DNA of 64,000 bases from NCBI GenBank assembly GCA_001600495.1, contig BCKE01000033.1:178347-242346 (forward strand). Reading direction: 5' to 3'. Positions 19,100 through 30,549 of the stretch are shown here, in pieces. Numbering within the stretch: position 1 is the stretch's first letter; every line of letters starts with the position of its first letter. A program made the translations under genes and the position numbers. This DNA is from Pilasporangium apinafurcum (taxonomy: Eukaryota > Oomycota > Peronosporomycetes > Pythiales > Pythiaceae). The notes beneath the pieces are model-generated. The model saw nothing but the letters and a program-made list of their open reading frames with translations. It did no database searches and had not been told where the DNA came from.

Positions 19100-20311
19100 T
19101 TATTGCATCTTGGTGCCGTGGTCCCATGCCACTACTTTCGCACTCGTCTCGCTCGCCTGTATTATGCATGGTGTACAGACCGTGATCTTGACACACTCGA
19201 CAGTCTTGGTCAGTGGCGCGACGAGGTACATTGTCTTGCTCACCCTGCAGCGTGAGCAGAGACGGTGGCCACAGACACGGCACGTCTTCTCCTCTGTAGT
19301 GGTGCTAACTGAGAAGCCCGTACCAACGCGTGCTCGACACACCGCACAAACCGACGCTACAAGCTGCGAATCACGCTCTAATTGCGATGTTTTCAGCAGC
19401 CATTCGATCTTGTGCATCAATCCACACTGTGCCGCATGGCGAGCAGATAAGATTGTTGATGCTGCCGTTGCAACTGCTAATGCCGATGGAGCGTCACCGC
19501 CAATGCTGATATATGCTCGACAGTACATGTCGACGACATTCTCTTTCAATTGGCGGTAGCAATAAGCCACTGACACACGGGTACGCGCAATCTTGAATGC
19601 AGTGAGTTCCCGTGCCTCAGACAAATCAAGTGAATGTTTGAGCTGGTACCCAATCCGTTCACCGGTTTCAGTGGTTGTGATGCCTGTAGACTCGATATAC
19701 ACGACGTCCCGCTTCCGCATGATTGCATTGACAACCGTCGGATGGGTTTTCACAAACCATTTGACTGAAAGTTCTCGGAACGGATCAGCAGGTGTTGGGT
19801 GCACAAGTGTACTGAGCACCGCCCAGTCGACGTAGCCATCGTTAATATACGCTGACTTGAGCATCATGAGCTCCACCGTGGGCGTATGTACCCCAAGCAT
19901 CACATCTTCCAGCATTCCAGGGATCGTTCCGACACCAAGCAATTGCTCGGGACTGACCTCGTTTTCTTCCCACTCGCTTGGTGTGCTCACAGTGGTCAGA
20001 TCCGATCGCTCCGAGTCACTATTAGTGTGATAACTTCCACTACTGCTGCTACCATGACTTGCGCTGTTGCTCGTTGTTGTCGAGGAGCCCTTACTTTTGA
20101 CTTTTTTGTACACACAGAGGTCGTCCTGCTGCTTCACTTTTTTCCATTTCCCGGTTTTAATCGCTCCTCCTTTCATTGTGTAATGTTCATGGTACTGATC
20201 AATCGTTTCATCAACGAGTGTGGCTGCGTATGCTTTTAGTTCGTCTTTGTCAGCTTGTGACAGCTCAAGCTTTGGGGCATGGTCTGCTAGCACCGACACC
20301 GATTTGGCCAT
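19100..20311 (-). CDS. START-like/FYVE-like zinc-finger protein 2 (403 aa)
   Basis: Same layout as its neighbours: N-terminal helical region with LAYAATLVDETIDQYHEHY-like residues, a Ser/Thr-rich linker (about 76-105), START-like domain (about 120-300; GVGTIPGMLEDVMLGVHTPT, KRDVVYIESTGITTTETGER), and eight-Cys finger (CAVC, CRVC, CSRC, CTPC). The finger keeps CRVCG but not the RHH before it. The C terminus SETSAKVVAWDH is shared with copies 3 and 4, marking these three as a recent subgroup. The ATG at 20311-20309 begins with MAKSVSVLADHAP instead of the usual MKFPLP-like start. Probably a cytosolic or membrane-associated lipid-binding protein; this is inference. Confidence 0.8.
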   Translation of the reverse strand: MAKSVSVLADHAPKLELSQADKDELKAYAATLVDETIDQYHEHYTMKGGAIKTGKWKKVKQQDDLCVYKKVKSKGSSTTTSNSASHGSSSSGSYHTNSDSERSDLTTVSTPSEWEENEVSPEQLLGVGTIPGMLEDVMLGVHTPTVELMMLKSAYINDGYVDWAVLSTLVHPTPADPFRELSVKWFVKTHPTVVNAIMRKRDVVYIESTGITTTETGERIGYQLKHSLDLSEARELTAFKIARTRVSVAYCYRQLKENVVDMYCRAYISIGGDAPSALAVATAASTILSARHAAQCGLMHKIEWLLKTSQLERDSQLVASVCAVCRARVGTGFSVSTTTEEKTCRVCGHRLCSRCRVSKTMYLVAPLTKTVECVKITVCTPCIIQASETSAKVVAWDHGTKMQ

Positions 20312-22400
20312 TTGTGGTCTTTTGTGTCACTGGGCTGTGTCGTTCGCTGCTTTTTTCGATCGGAGCGGAGGTGTCAGCAATCGAATAATGAGAAGATGAA
20401 GCGCAGGCCACTCACTCATACGCCGATCGTCATCGTCAAGCGACTTTCTGTTGAAGAGCAAGTGGGTTCTCCTCTATATCTTCCAGTTTCTATACTGAGA
20501 GGTACTTCACAAAAGGAAAGAGCCCATCCTTCACCTTATCTTTTTTGTTTCTGGACATCGGCAGAAGAACCGGAACTCTGCGCAAAGTTCATCAAATTGG
20601 CTATTTTTTTAGATAATATACAACTTTTTACATGCTTTTAATTAAAAATTACTTTTACGAACAGATAATTTACAAAAAATAACCAAGTATGAGTCCTTTT
20701 TTTAGACGAGCCTTGAATGGGCAGGAACTGATGGAGTGAAGTGAGGACTGGCCCTTGCTGCTTGCGTGCGCGACTACAGTACACGTGGAAACCAGAGAAA
20801 CCGTCCCATGACAAAGTGGCGATTGATTGTCGAGACCGCTAGCGCACAAATCTTGTCGCGGATGAAGTTATCTTCGCTGAACAATTTTGCAAATCCCATG
20901 TGGTGCCAAACTATTTTGTGCGGCATATACTTGGCATTATGACTAAAAGTAATCATGATACTCGAGTGGCATGTTTGGTTTCTCGTTTTCGTCATCTTTG
21001 ATGTGTGACATAGCATTTGGATTCCATCAACCTGGTTGGAATGATTATGATAACGTGAAAGGTGATGCGACAGTGGATCAACTCATTGACAGTTGATTTC
21101 TCCAGAATTGCTTGTCCACAGTTCCTCGTTGGCATTCAAACATCCAAGTCGCGATTGCAATGGTTCCATACTAGGCTTTAGAGTTCATAGACGCTCGCTT
21201 CTTACAATTTCTTTCGCAAGGCTTGAACGCTGGATATGATTACGATTTGGCATTTGTTGGATACAAAAGCATCGGAATTTGGTGAACTGCTGTTCATGAA
21301 GCACTTAATGCAGGTATTCGATTTCATATACAAATAAATGTTAATAATAGCTAATATATATAATCAGGTTGAAAAGGTTATCATATTATACTTTACAGCT
21401 TATTGCCCCGAAAAACCATCTTACAACTCTTCAAGATCGTGGTCACTACGATCCACAATCGGTCCATCCAGATCATCATGAGAATTGCTCAAGCCTGTTA
21501 TTCTTTTGGAGAGTGCATTACATTTGTCACGCTTTCGCTTCTTAGCTTGAACGAAATTGTAAGCATGCACCTCTACAAGGTAGCGTTATCAAGTCACACG
21601 ATAGAAATGACCAGGAACCTTAGAATCGATGTTTCTCATTCTCAATGTTTTATCTATAGCAATACCGCCATGCATGGGATTACAACATATTCCATCCAGG
21701 ATACCTTCCGCATCACACCAACGAAGCTACTGCCTCTGAAAGTCCTTTGTGCAATGAAAGTTCAGAGATTCATATTGCCCTATGAAGACTAGACACAAGA
21801 GCCGAACAAAACACGATTGTCAATGCTCAAGAACGAGCAAGCATTGATGATGGTTGGCGTTGTTAAGAAAGGTTTTGGCAAATAGGTTGTTTGTCATATC
21901 GCCTGCGCTTCATCCAAGTTATATTCGCACCTTAATACAGTAATATCTGAGTGAGAACCTTGTAGTATATTTCGCCCACTAACAGCTAGGGCCCTAAGAA
22001 GAAAGGCAAAGTCTGCAACGATCTAATGCTTCACACACACAACCGAAATACCTCTTATATGCATCCACAAAAGATCTAGTATAGTTGTTTCACGCATGAC
22101 TGCGCCTGTTCAGGATACATCCAAAATAGTGATGGGTCGGTTTGGAATCCACCGAAATAGTCGGACACCGCTGGAAATCTACTGATGTAATTCGTCCAGA
22201 TTCCCTAGATCCAAAGTGGATTCGCTTGATGTGCTTGCCATACCATGTGCGCATAGTTTCTCTGCTTTCACACTGGAAAGAAATGCATTCTTCCCAATGT
22301 GAACCAAGTTTGCTAGGCATGTTCCATGCACGTCTAATATGAACTCGTAGAGGCTATGGCGAAGCGCATAATTCTACTATCATGCAAAAGCCTAAGAAGA
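20312..22400. other. Gene-poor interval with weak coding relics
   Basis: About 2.1 kb without a supportable gene. AT-rich tracts lie at 20590-20680. Plus-strand 20990-21290 shows interrupted coding-like pieces (for example GYDYDLAFVGYKSIG near 21230) broken by stops, suggesting an old gene or transposon relic of unknown family. No terminal repeats were found. Confidence 0.3.
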
Positions 22401-23537
22401 CTATAGAGTGTATGCCACATGGTCCCATGCCACCAATGCCGCGCTCGTCTCGCTCGCTCGCGTCACACAACGCTGGCAGACGGTGATCTTGACGCTTTCA
22501 GCCATTTTGTTCATAGGTGAGATGATAAATATCGTTTTGTTCAATCGACAGCTGGAGCAAAGACGGTTGCTGCAAATGCGGCACGTTTTCTCACTGGTAT
22601 TGGTTGAAGCAACAAAGCTGGAGCCAACTTTACTGTGACAGACAGTGCACCGCGACGCGGCCAACTCTGATGACCGCTCAACCCGTGATGTCTTCAGCAG
22701 CCATTCCAATTTGTGCATCAATCCACAGGTGGAAGCGCCCTGGATACCGAAAAGCATGGGTGAAGAAGATGCTAGCACGTGAACTTCGGGGACACTACCA
22801 CCTGCTTTGACATGCAAACGGACAAACATCTCGACAGTATTGGGTTTGAGCTGACGAAAGCAGTATGCGACCGAGAAGCGCGAGCGCACAATGTTGTAAT
22901 CTCTAAATTCTGTAAATCCGGCTAGTTCAATGGAATGCTTGAGCAGATACCCAATGCGCTCACCATCCTCTGTTTCTGTGGTACCCATTGTTTCAACAAA
23001 CACCATGTCGCGCTTGCGTGCTATGCCGCCAATAACCGAGATTGGATGCGATTTCACTGCCCATTTCACGGCGACTTGGCGAAATGGATCGGATTGGGTG
23101 GGCTGAACGATGACTGCTAACACAGCCCAATCAATGTAGCTGTCGTTCATGTACGCTGACTTGAGCTTCATGAGCTCCGTCGTTGGTGTATGCAGTCCAA
23201 GCATCACATCATCGAGTGTGCCTGGGATTGACCCGACTCCGAGCATTAGAGGTGGGTCTGTGCCATCGTTGTACTCAGGTAAGACGCTGCTTTCGCTTGA
23301 GCGCGTACGCATGTCACTGATTGCTTGTTCCTTCACAAGGGCGCGAATCTTTCCGGACTGCCTATAGAGACACAAATCACCCTGTTCACGAAATTTTTTC
23401 CAGTGGTCTGTACGAGCGCCATTGCGTCGATAATCCTTGTAGTGATTGATGTGATCAGCCACAAGGGCAGCGGCATACTCGCGCAGATACTCTTGATCGT
23501 CCTTGGAAAGTTCGACAGTGGGGAAACCTGTGGTCAT
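22401..23537 (-). CDS. START-like/FYVE-like zinc-finger protein 3
   Basis: Domains in order: start MTTGFPTVELSKDDQEYL, helical region, START-like domain (VGSIPGTLDDVMLGLHTPTT, ARKRDMVFVETMG, DGERIGYLLKHSIELAGF), and FYVE-like finger with CTVC, CRIC, CSSC and CQRC. The basic RHHCR patch is again lost (SEKTCRIC). The start is uncertain: alignment to paralogues favours the ATG at 23537-23535; in-frame ATGs at 23552 and 23624 would add 5 or 29 residues (MSKSTLLNLFQRAS...), which might be a short targeting peptide. The tail SETSAALVAWDH matches copies 2 and 4. The Ser-rich linker is shorter than in copies 2 and 4. Confidence 0.78.
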   Translation of the reverse strand: MTTGFPTVELSKDDQEYLREYAAALVADHINHYKDYRRNGARTDHWKKFREQGDLCLYRQSGKIRALVKEQAISDMRTRSSESSVLPEYNDGTDPPLMLGVGSIPGTLDDVMLGLHTPTTELMKLKSAYMNDSYIDWAVLAVIVQPTQSDPFRQVAVKWAVKSHPISVIGGIARKRDMVFVETMGTTETEDGERIGYLLKHSIELAGFTEFRDYNIVRSRFSVAYCFRQLKPNTVEMFVRLHVKAGGSVPEVHVLASSSPMLFGIQGASTCGLMHKLEWLLKTSRVERSSELAASRCTVCHSKVGSSFVASTNTSEKTCRICSNRLCSSCRLNKTIFIISPMNKMAESVKITVCQRCVTRASETSAALVAWDHVAYTL

Positions 23538-23624
23538 TTGTGATGTGATCATTCGGCAAGACCTTGGATGGTTCAAAGCAAGTGAAGCTCGTTGGAACAA
23601 ATTGAGCAATGTGCTTTTGCTCAT

Positions 23625-25446
23625 CGTCAATGGGGGGTGAACACCCAGGGGCTGCACAGGTCAGAGGGAGGGATAGGCATCACTTTATCTGATCTTGGGC
23701 AATTTGTACTTTCTACCACTATCTGGATACAAGTCAAATGTGACAAAAAAGAAAAATATAATGGGTTTTTTATATTTTAAAGTAAAAACACATAAGTGTC
23801 ATGGTTTTTAAAAAATTATCGTGCTTTTTCTTGTCAAATACCCATATAAAAATAAAAAATTAAGTGTTTTTCTAATTTAACCCAATGTATTTCGACCATC
23901 AAGAGTGGGAGCACAAAATTCGCAATATTGGGAAGACCGTGAGTGCGGCGGATTGAATGCTACTATTTGATTGATGGGCAGTTGTTGGTGATTGTACAAG
24001 CGCATAAAACGCAGGAAATCAGAGCGTCCCACTTGAAGCTACCAACGTGCCTACCACGTGGTGCCAGGGAGACAACAAACAAAGGGATACTGTGACTCTA
24101 ACACCGTTACTTCATTTCCGGTTTGGCACACGTTGCTTCGTGCTGAGGATGATTGGTGGAACATGAAAGAAATTGTCATTGATAAAAAATTTTGTGCAGC
24201 TGAGAATGACTGGAAGGAGGTCTGATTTCTTGCTTGATGAAAACAGACTGAATGGTTTAACGAAAGAGAAAAAGAGGCTAGGCTTTGTGCCACGTCTCAT
24301 TCGTTTCAAGGAGTGATATACTTAGTGGATTCAAGCGCAATCACTCGCTAATGTTGACTCACCAAAGTCTTCAGGGCAGCAGTAGATGGCGTTATTGCTT
24401 TCTTTTTCCATAGTGCAGTCTCTCAGTAACTCACAACACAGTCCATTGCGGCGATTATTTTGATTTCTGACCACTTTCTCCAGCGATGCACACCAAATCT
24501 ACTCTTTAGCCATTACAAGATGAGCACGCGAGTATGAACAATTTACTGTGTGCTCGGCACCTCACTTATTGGAAAACGGAGCTACCGCTTCGTCATCATT
24601 GCGAACACACAGCAATGATGTCAATCAGCAAAGCTTTCGTCATCATATACACAAAAAGGCTCGCATCCGACCGGTCACGACACTTTGGGACCAGTTGATT
24701 GTCAACGATACTCGCCTTTGTCCCCTAGAGACATCGACCACGCTTTCAAATACATACAGGTACTGTCTATTAGTCTTTAAGTACACTACAGTAGAAATCA
24801 ATCTGAAGACGGAGCTATGAACAATATGGATCATGGACATCCTTCAAATGCTTCTGCTGGTTGCACGCATTGTCGGGATGAAGTTACGCAGTGAGACCGA
24901 ACTCAAGTGATAAACTCTACTTTCGCAGTTTACAGAACAAGATCAATCTACGCTACAACGTGATGATCTCACAAGGGAGACTCAATATATGCAGTACTAC
25001 AGACATATAAGCTAAGGATGATACGATCCTTCTGTTACATACCAACAACACTGGATCCTGTTCTCTACCCATACCTGTCTTCATGACAGCCGCTTCGAAA
25101 GGCGACTATTTTCGTATTCTTTGTCAGAACTAATGGGCGTGGCCTGTCAGGCCATCAGCGTAACTCACGATTCTGTTTAATACCAGCCACGCAGTCTTTA
25201 GCCCATGTAGAGCAGACGAGTCGAGTGTGGAACTTGATTTTTGACTGTCCTCCCAATCGATGATGGGTAATGAATACAGCAAAAGTAAAAGTTTGACCAG
25301 TCTTCAAGAATGATGACTGCCTCTGGTATCTTGTTTTCTGAGCTTTTTGATTCCTTGATGATCAGTCGACCCATAACACGCACTCTCTACTTGTCAATCG
25401 AACGACCGGATTGATATTTTGCATGATCATAATTGAGAGGTTCTTG
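23625..25446. other. Gene-poor interval, AT-rich repeat and weak relics
   Basis: An AT-rich stretch at about 23740-23890 has weak terminal symmetry (AATGGGTT near its left end, AACCCAAT near its right) and may be a decayed MITE. An open stretch at about 24521-24820 reads as coding-like residues without an ATG. It may be an exon or relic; no family is recognised. Nothing else is supported. Confidence 0.3.
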
Positions 25447-26700
25447 CTATCGAACGAGACCATCGACTGGCCCAAGATGTCTGGACCCACTGGCAACATG
25501 ATGCCACGCTACACCACTGGCATCAACATGATTGTGCGCGCGGTCAATACATGGGCTGCAAAATACCATCTTGGTTGACTGTGGCGATTGCTCGAGTAGA
25601 TCCAAGTAAAACAATTTCTTACTGATCCGACACCGTGAACAGAGGCGTCGATCGCAGATGCTGCAAATTTTCTCGGATATTTGACCGCGTGAGAGCCCTG
25701 TACCAACGCTCGCGTGACAGACACTGCAGGTTGTGGCCGTCATGGCGTTGGAAGTCACATTCCTGTTGGTAGCTTTTGTGGTTTTCAGTAGCCATTCCAA
25801 CTTGTAGATATGCCCACAGTCGATGTTGTTTCGCACAGAAAGAGCGACTGCAGCAACTGTCGCTGTCACAAACGCCGTGGGAGCTGCACCACCTGCACTG
25901 ACGTAGCCTCGCAAGTACAAATCCACCACACCTGGTGCGCGCTGCCTGTATAGATAGGAGAAAGAAAACTTGGACCGCACGATCTTGTATTTGGTGAGTT
26001 CACCAATGGCCGATAATTGGATCGAGTGTTTGAGGTGGAAACCGATGCGTTCGCCATTCTTTGTTGTTGTGATACCCGTGGTTTCCATATACACGAGATC
26101 TCGTCTTCGCATCAACACACTGACAGGCTTCGGATGGGATTTGAGTACCCACTTGATCGACATTTCTCGAAAAGGGTCTTGCTCCGATGGACGGATGAGT
26201 GTGGCCAATACAGCCCAGTCGATATAGCCGTCGTTCACATAAGAAGACTTGAGTTTCATGAGCTCCGGTGTGGGTGTGTGAAGCCCGAGCATAGCGTCCT
26301 CGAGCTTTCCATTCAAAGTCCCTACTGCCATCATGTTGAGCACCGTGTCATCGTCATCGGAGATGGCGTTCTCCCACTCGCTCATGCGGCCCCCAATGTT
26401 GTCAGATGAATCGCTATGACTGCTGTTTGTGCGTGTACTGGTGTGGCTGTACGTATTGCTGCTGTTATTTCTTGAGTCGCCGATAGTGTTGCTATTACTG
26501 CGTTCTCTATAGAGATGGATGTTGTCTTGCGTCTTCACCTTCTTCCACAGGTCCGTGCGCACGATTTCCTTGTCAATAAACCGATGTTCATGGTATTGCG
26601 CAATCGTATCCTGTACGACGGTATCGGCATATGCACGTAATTCCATTTCATCTTCTGCGGACAATTGGACCCGCGGGAATGGCGGCAATGGTGTCTTCAT
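25447..26700 (-). CDS. START-like/FYVE-like zinc-finger protein 4 (about 417 aa)
   Basis: The start chosen at 26700-26698 gives MKTPLPPFPRVQLSAEDE, matching the family; an earlier in-frame non-ATG reading was not used. It has the helical N terminus, a Ser/Asn-rich linker with many Ser-Asn-Thr codons (about 77-115), START-like domain (VGTLNGKLEDAMLGLHTPTP, RRRDLVYMETTGITTTKNGE), and finger CSVC, CSIC, CSRC, CSPC. The finger lacks RHHCR (SEKICSIC). The C-terminal extension after AWHHVASGSRHLG is unique. It is the innermost minus-strand copy, facing copy 5 across 2.5 kb. Confidence 0.8.
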   Translation of the reverse strand: MKTPLPPFPRVQLSAEDEMELRAYADTVVQDTIAQYHEHRFIDKEIVRTDLWKKVKTQDNIHLYRERSNSNTIGDSRNNSSNTYSHTSTRTNSSHSDSSDNIGGRMSEWENAISDDDDTVLNMMAVGTLNGKLEDAMLGLHTPTPELMKLKSSYVNDGYIDWAVLATLIRPSEQDPFREMSIKWVLKSHPKPVSVLMRRRDLVYMETTGITTTKNGERIGFHLKHSIQLSAIGELTKYKIVRSKFSFSYLYRQRAPGVVDLYLRGYVSAGGAAPTAFVTATVAAVALSVRNNIDCGHIYKLEWLLKTTKATNRNVTSNAMTATTCSVCHASVGTGLSRGQISEKICSICDRRLCSRCRISKKLFYLDLLEQSPQSTKMVFCSPCIDRAHNHVDASGVAWHHVASGSRHLGPVDGLVR

Positions 26701-28002
26701 CGCGGGTCTCAGTGAGCAAGTTGAGAAATGCACTAGCACTGAGAGCGATTATTATATGTGGAGCCTGGTCATGAACAAAATCTTATAGAAAAGGGCCAAC
26801 ATACATGATTGCCTGACCACCTAACTCCATACGAATGCAACTGAGGTGCCAACGGATCTGGGACGGTGGTGATGGGAGCGTCTTTGGTTTTTCGTGCTAA
26901 TGTAAACAGAAAATGGGCTGTCGTAAACATTTTTAGACCATCAACAGCTGCATTTTCTGGCCGCAAAACTCTATTGCATTCATAGATCTCGGATCGTGAG
27001 GTTGTTTCAGGCAATGTAATTCCATGTTTTTATCAGAAAAGCGCTGGATTCATTTCTGGTTTTCTCTCTGCATTCTTCAAACGGGGCAAATTTGAAGATC
27101 TGGAATTGTAAGTTCGATAATTCTCTCTTTCACCCACACAAAGCCATGATTTGAGTTTCGTCATCCATCCATTGCTTTCTTATTTTGATCCACCATTGAT
27201 GTGTGATGAGAAGTATTCATTGTTGAGTCACCTGTGGAAGTCGACAGTGGTCGTCGCGTCCCTATTGATAGTTGGAGTTTATCTGTTGCAGCTAATAATC
27301 TAATCTAGCACAACAAATCCGAAATAATATATCTACACTATGGAAAAATGAAGGAGATAAAACAAAACTACCCAGAAATAGCACTAATCTAGCACAGAAG
27401 GAGAAGATATGTGAAGCAATGGGAATGGTATGGGGCATTTCATATGGTTTCACTGTCAACACGCCCATGCAGATCATGACGAACCCGTAACAATTGATTT
27501 TCTACGGTTACCGGTGCTGTCAACTGCTTCGTGCGTACCATGCGCCTGTAGGGTCGTCTCCCATCGACACTCTCCCTGATATGAAATGCTGGTGACGCAT
27601 CTCCCACCGCACGCCTTTGCCGCATGTTGTCGGTGCGTGGTGCTTACTACATGTAATCGGTGATGCTTTCACTCGCAACTGCTTCGAGCACATCTCTCTT
27701 TTACACCCAAGTGCGCTTTGCTGTACAGTCTCGTTTCAAACCAGCAAGCATAATACGGTTTGTTACATTATTTGATTGTGATTCGCTGACCCTAATACTA
27801 CAAAATTTGTGGGCTACAACGAAAGTTGACTCGCGAGTCCACCTCTCAATTATAGCATTGTCGTAGAAATTTTGCTGATTGATTGCGCCAATACCTTCAA
27901 TATCGCTCATGACCTGGATACATGTTTATTCAAACCCGTTTAATCGTTTGTTGGGAGTGTTTGACGTTGTGCTTCCTGCGGTACAGAAGCATACACAAGA
28001 AA
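26701..28002. other. Left half of the inner gap of the array
   Basis: Holds the upstream region of START-like gene 4 and no supportable gene. Short frames on both strands have no family features. Confidence 0.35.
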
Positions 28003-28302
28003 ATGTATTTAATATTCCTGCTCACTAGCATAATCACCTTTTCGATGGCTCACTCAAGTCACCAGAAGCCATGCAATTTATTTTGTACAAACTCCATGGT
28101 GACAGCGACTTTCAGCATTCGATGTTTGTCGCAACTCTTCCTGGCTCTTCACTCTGCTGTACAACTGCTAGCGACAGACTTACAGAACGCCTCGCCATAC
28201 TTTGCTGTCTGCTTTTTCGTTTCGTATGGTAAAATCTCATTCGCAATGCTCACTCAATTTGATGAACTCGATAGGATAAAAGATACAATTTCTGATCCTT
28301 GA
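28003..28302 (+). CDS. Small protein with signal-peptide-like start, hypothetical
   Basis: From ATG 28003 the 99-residue frame begins MYLIFLLTSIITFSMAHSSH, with a hydrophobic core and a small-residue end like a secretory signal peptide (cleavage after SMA is plausible). The body has a CNLFC pair and further Cys residues. White-rust pathogens have small Cys-containing secreted effectors, so an effector-like role is possible, but a second hydrophobic stretch (SPYFAVCFFVSYG) also fits a membrane protein. No RxLR motif is seen. It lies alone between two START-like genes, and may be a chance ORF. Confidence 0.3.
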   Translation: MYLIFLLTSIITFSMAHSSHQKPCNLFCTNSMVTATFSIRCLSQLFLALHSAVQLLATDLQNASPYFAVCFFVSYGKISFAMLTQFDELDRIKDTISDP

Positions 28303-28871
28303 TTGATATGTTGTGTGAGTACGCCTAGCATGCCAGCATACTGCCATATTCATTCCATTCCTACTGTATTCATACCTGCTCAAAAGCGCTTCTACGTCCT
28401 TCATCTAACAAAAATGACTGGTTGTCAGCTCGTCTCAGTGTAGTTATTCATCGCGAATGGTCGATCATATGCAGACCGTGGTGAGGTCATTGCTAGTATC
28501 TCGAAAGACTTGACACAGCAAAGACAAGTAACATGTACAAAATTTCCCGCACATAAGCGTATCAATCTCACACCCCTGCCTGCCAAACAGTACAGCGGCT
28601 TCCTGTTCGTTATGTGGGTTCGTCAATTCCTGCGCGGTTCGTTGTGGAACTGAGGAATCACCGGTTTGCATGTGTATCTGCCTCATTGCGGCTCGTCTGA
28701 ATATGTAAGGAATGACAGATGACAGAGTCATGTCTTCTCTATCTGTCTGCCTCCGTTCTTGCTCCAGCCAAGGCAAATCCCGGCTCCAGTGCTGGGCGAG
28801 CTCATTAATTGCTGAAATAAAAGTAACTTAGGTCCACTCTCCCAATAATCGTAAGCTCGTTGTCCGATCCA

Positions 28872-28980
28872 TTTGTCAAAATAAGGTTATATAATAATTT
28901 TTATTGCAAAAGAAGTTTTATTGATCTCTGTTGGCTGAAAATACCAATATTTTACACAGCAATAACCTTATTTTGATAAA
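28872..28980. repeat. MITE-like element with 19-bp terminal inverted repeats
   Basis: The ends 28872-28890 (TTTGTCAAAATAAGGTTAT) and 28962-28980 are inverted repeats matching at 18 of 19 positions. The 71-base interior is AT-rich and noncoding. The size and structure fit a small MITE. No clear target-site duplication is visible. Confidence 0.65.
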
Positions 28981-29247
28981 ATGACACTGTCTCGCCAATC
29001 ATGTTTTGATTTTTGTTGGAATCCGTTCGGATTCTTTTCTTCGGTCGGGCGGATGAGCCAGCGCTTGAGCGCTCGTTTTCTGCGGCCTGACGTCATTCCA
29101 TGATCGCCGCTTTCCTCCTCCATCTCCACTTCCTCTCTTCCATGACCAATCACCAAGAAATGAAGTGAAAAAAAAGCAGCAGCAGCATCCTCCTACACTT
29201 CATTCCTCAAAAAAAGTGACTAGAGGCAATCAATCGATCATAAGACG
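28981..29247 (+). promoter_or_regulatory. Upstream region of START-like gene 5
   Basis: Includes an AGCAGCAGC tract and CTTCATTCCTCA about 45 bases before the ATG, similar to the oomycete initiator core TCATTYYNNA. This is a weak sequence match only. Confidence 0.25.
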
Positions 29248-30549
29248 ATGAAATTCCCGTTGCCTGCGGATATATTTCCTTCGATTCGATTGTCTGAAGA
29301 TGATACATTCGCCATGATGACGCTCGCGAACGAGCTTATCCACAGCGCGATGGTCGAATACGATCAGCATCGGTTCCAAAACGACAGCATTGCCGACCCG
29401 AAGCGATACAAACTGCTCAAGACGCGAAACAATTTCAGTGCCTATGAGGACCGATTTTTCAAAGACACATCGGAAACCGCTGGTGCAACCGCGAAGATGG
29501 CGTCCGTATTGTCGTTTGGCACTGCGCAGGGCGATCTAGACGATTTAATGTACGGAATGATTCACCCAACAGAGGAGATGCAGCGCATTCGCTCATCCTA
29601 TACCAAGGACACAGTGGTAGACAACCGCGTATTTGCAACACTTGTTTCCCCCACTGCGGAAGAGCCTGTGCGCGGTGTGCATTTAAAATGGGGGCTCAGT
29701 GACTTTGCGCCTTTTCTATTGAAGACTATTGTCCGGCCACGAGATTTTGTGTTTTTAGAATCGACGGGTATTCACGTGACCGACACAGGTGAACGCATCG
29801 GTTACAACCTCGTGCACTCAATGGAGGTGCCGCTGCTGCGAGAACTCCACGAATACAAAATTGTGCGTGGGAAAATGTCATTATGCGGGTTATATCGTCA
29901 GAAGAGCAGTGGTGTTCTGGAATTGTACATGAAAGGCTTTGTACATCCATTGGGGGATGTCAGCGCGTCCGTGGCGATGGCAGGCACCGTCGAAGCTCTA
30001 TTGTCATATGGCAGTGCAATCCATTGCTCACAAATGAAGAAGCTCAACTGGTTGTTAAGTAAAAGCAAAGCGCCAGCACTGACACTTCCTCTGCCTCCAG
30101 AGTGTACAGTTTGCCACAAAGACCTCAGCAGTGGGTTCAAGTACATGACTAAGCGCACGTGTCGTGTCTGTCGCGGACGAGTCTGTTCACGCTGTCGTGT
30201 ACCAAAGAAACTGAGTTTCTTGTCGCCACAGACACGTCGAATCGTCGTCAAGTCCATATCGTTCTGCAGCGCCTGTGTACTCAAAGCCACGACAACCAAT
30301 GCACTGGATGTCGCGCGTGATGAATTTGTGGGCGAAAATCCCTATGGTGCGTTTGAATTGACATCTGATATTACCGACTCGCCGGCGTCGATCAATACGC
30401 GCAGCACATCCTTTGACTCAATGTTTGGGGCGTTTGAAGTCCGATCGCCCGTGGATAGCGACGCAATTGTCTCCATGGATGACCAGAGTAAGAGTAGTAA
30501 GAGTAGTCCAGACATGAGTACATCCTACGATTCGATGATGAATTATTAA
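29248..30549 (+). CDS. START-like/FYVE-like zinc-finger protein 5 (433 aa)
   Basis: Begins MKFPLPADIFPSIRLSEDD. START-like domain spans about 85-255, with FGTAQGDLDDLMYGMIHPTE, RPRDFVFLESTGIHVTDTGE and RIGYNLVHSMEVP. The finger has CTVC, CRVC, CSRC and CSAC, with TKRTCRVC in place of RRHHCRNC. The tail has SINTRSTSFDSMFGAFEV, nearly shared with copy 6 (TTTRSTSFDSMFGAWEI), a likely short interaction or phosphorylation motif. It is the first plus-strand member and forms a close pair with copy 6, 600 bases away in tandem. Function is unknown beyond inferred lipid binding. Confidence 0.82.
   Translation: MKFPLPADIFPSIRLSEDDTFAMMTLANELIHSAMVEYDQHRFQNDSIADPKRYKLLKTRNNFSAYEDRFFKDTSETAGATAKMASVLSFGTAQGDLDDLMYGMIHPTEEMQRIRSSYTKDTVVDNRVFATLVSPTAEEPVRGVHLKWGLSDFAPFLLKTIVRPRDFVFLESTGIHVTDTGERIGYNLVHSMEVPLLRELHEYKIVRGKMSLCGLYRQKSSGVLELYMKGFVHPLGDVSASVAMAGTVEALLSYGSAIHCSQMKKLNWLLSKSKAPALTLPLPPECTVCHKDLSSGFKYMTKRTCRVCRGRVCSRCRVPKKLSFLSPQTRRIVVKSISFCSACVLKATTTNALDVARDEFVGENPYGAFELTSDITDSPASINTRSTSFDSMFGAFEVRSPVDSDAIVSMDDQSKSSKSSPDMSTSYDSMMNY

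Noticed and set aside
24521-24820. Coding-like open stretch between START-like genes 3 and 4
   Set aside because: No ATG, no family match and no convincing splice partners; kept only as a note on the interval.
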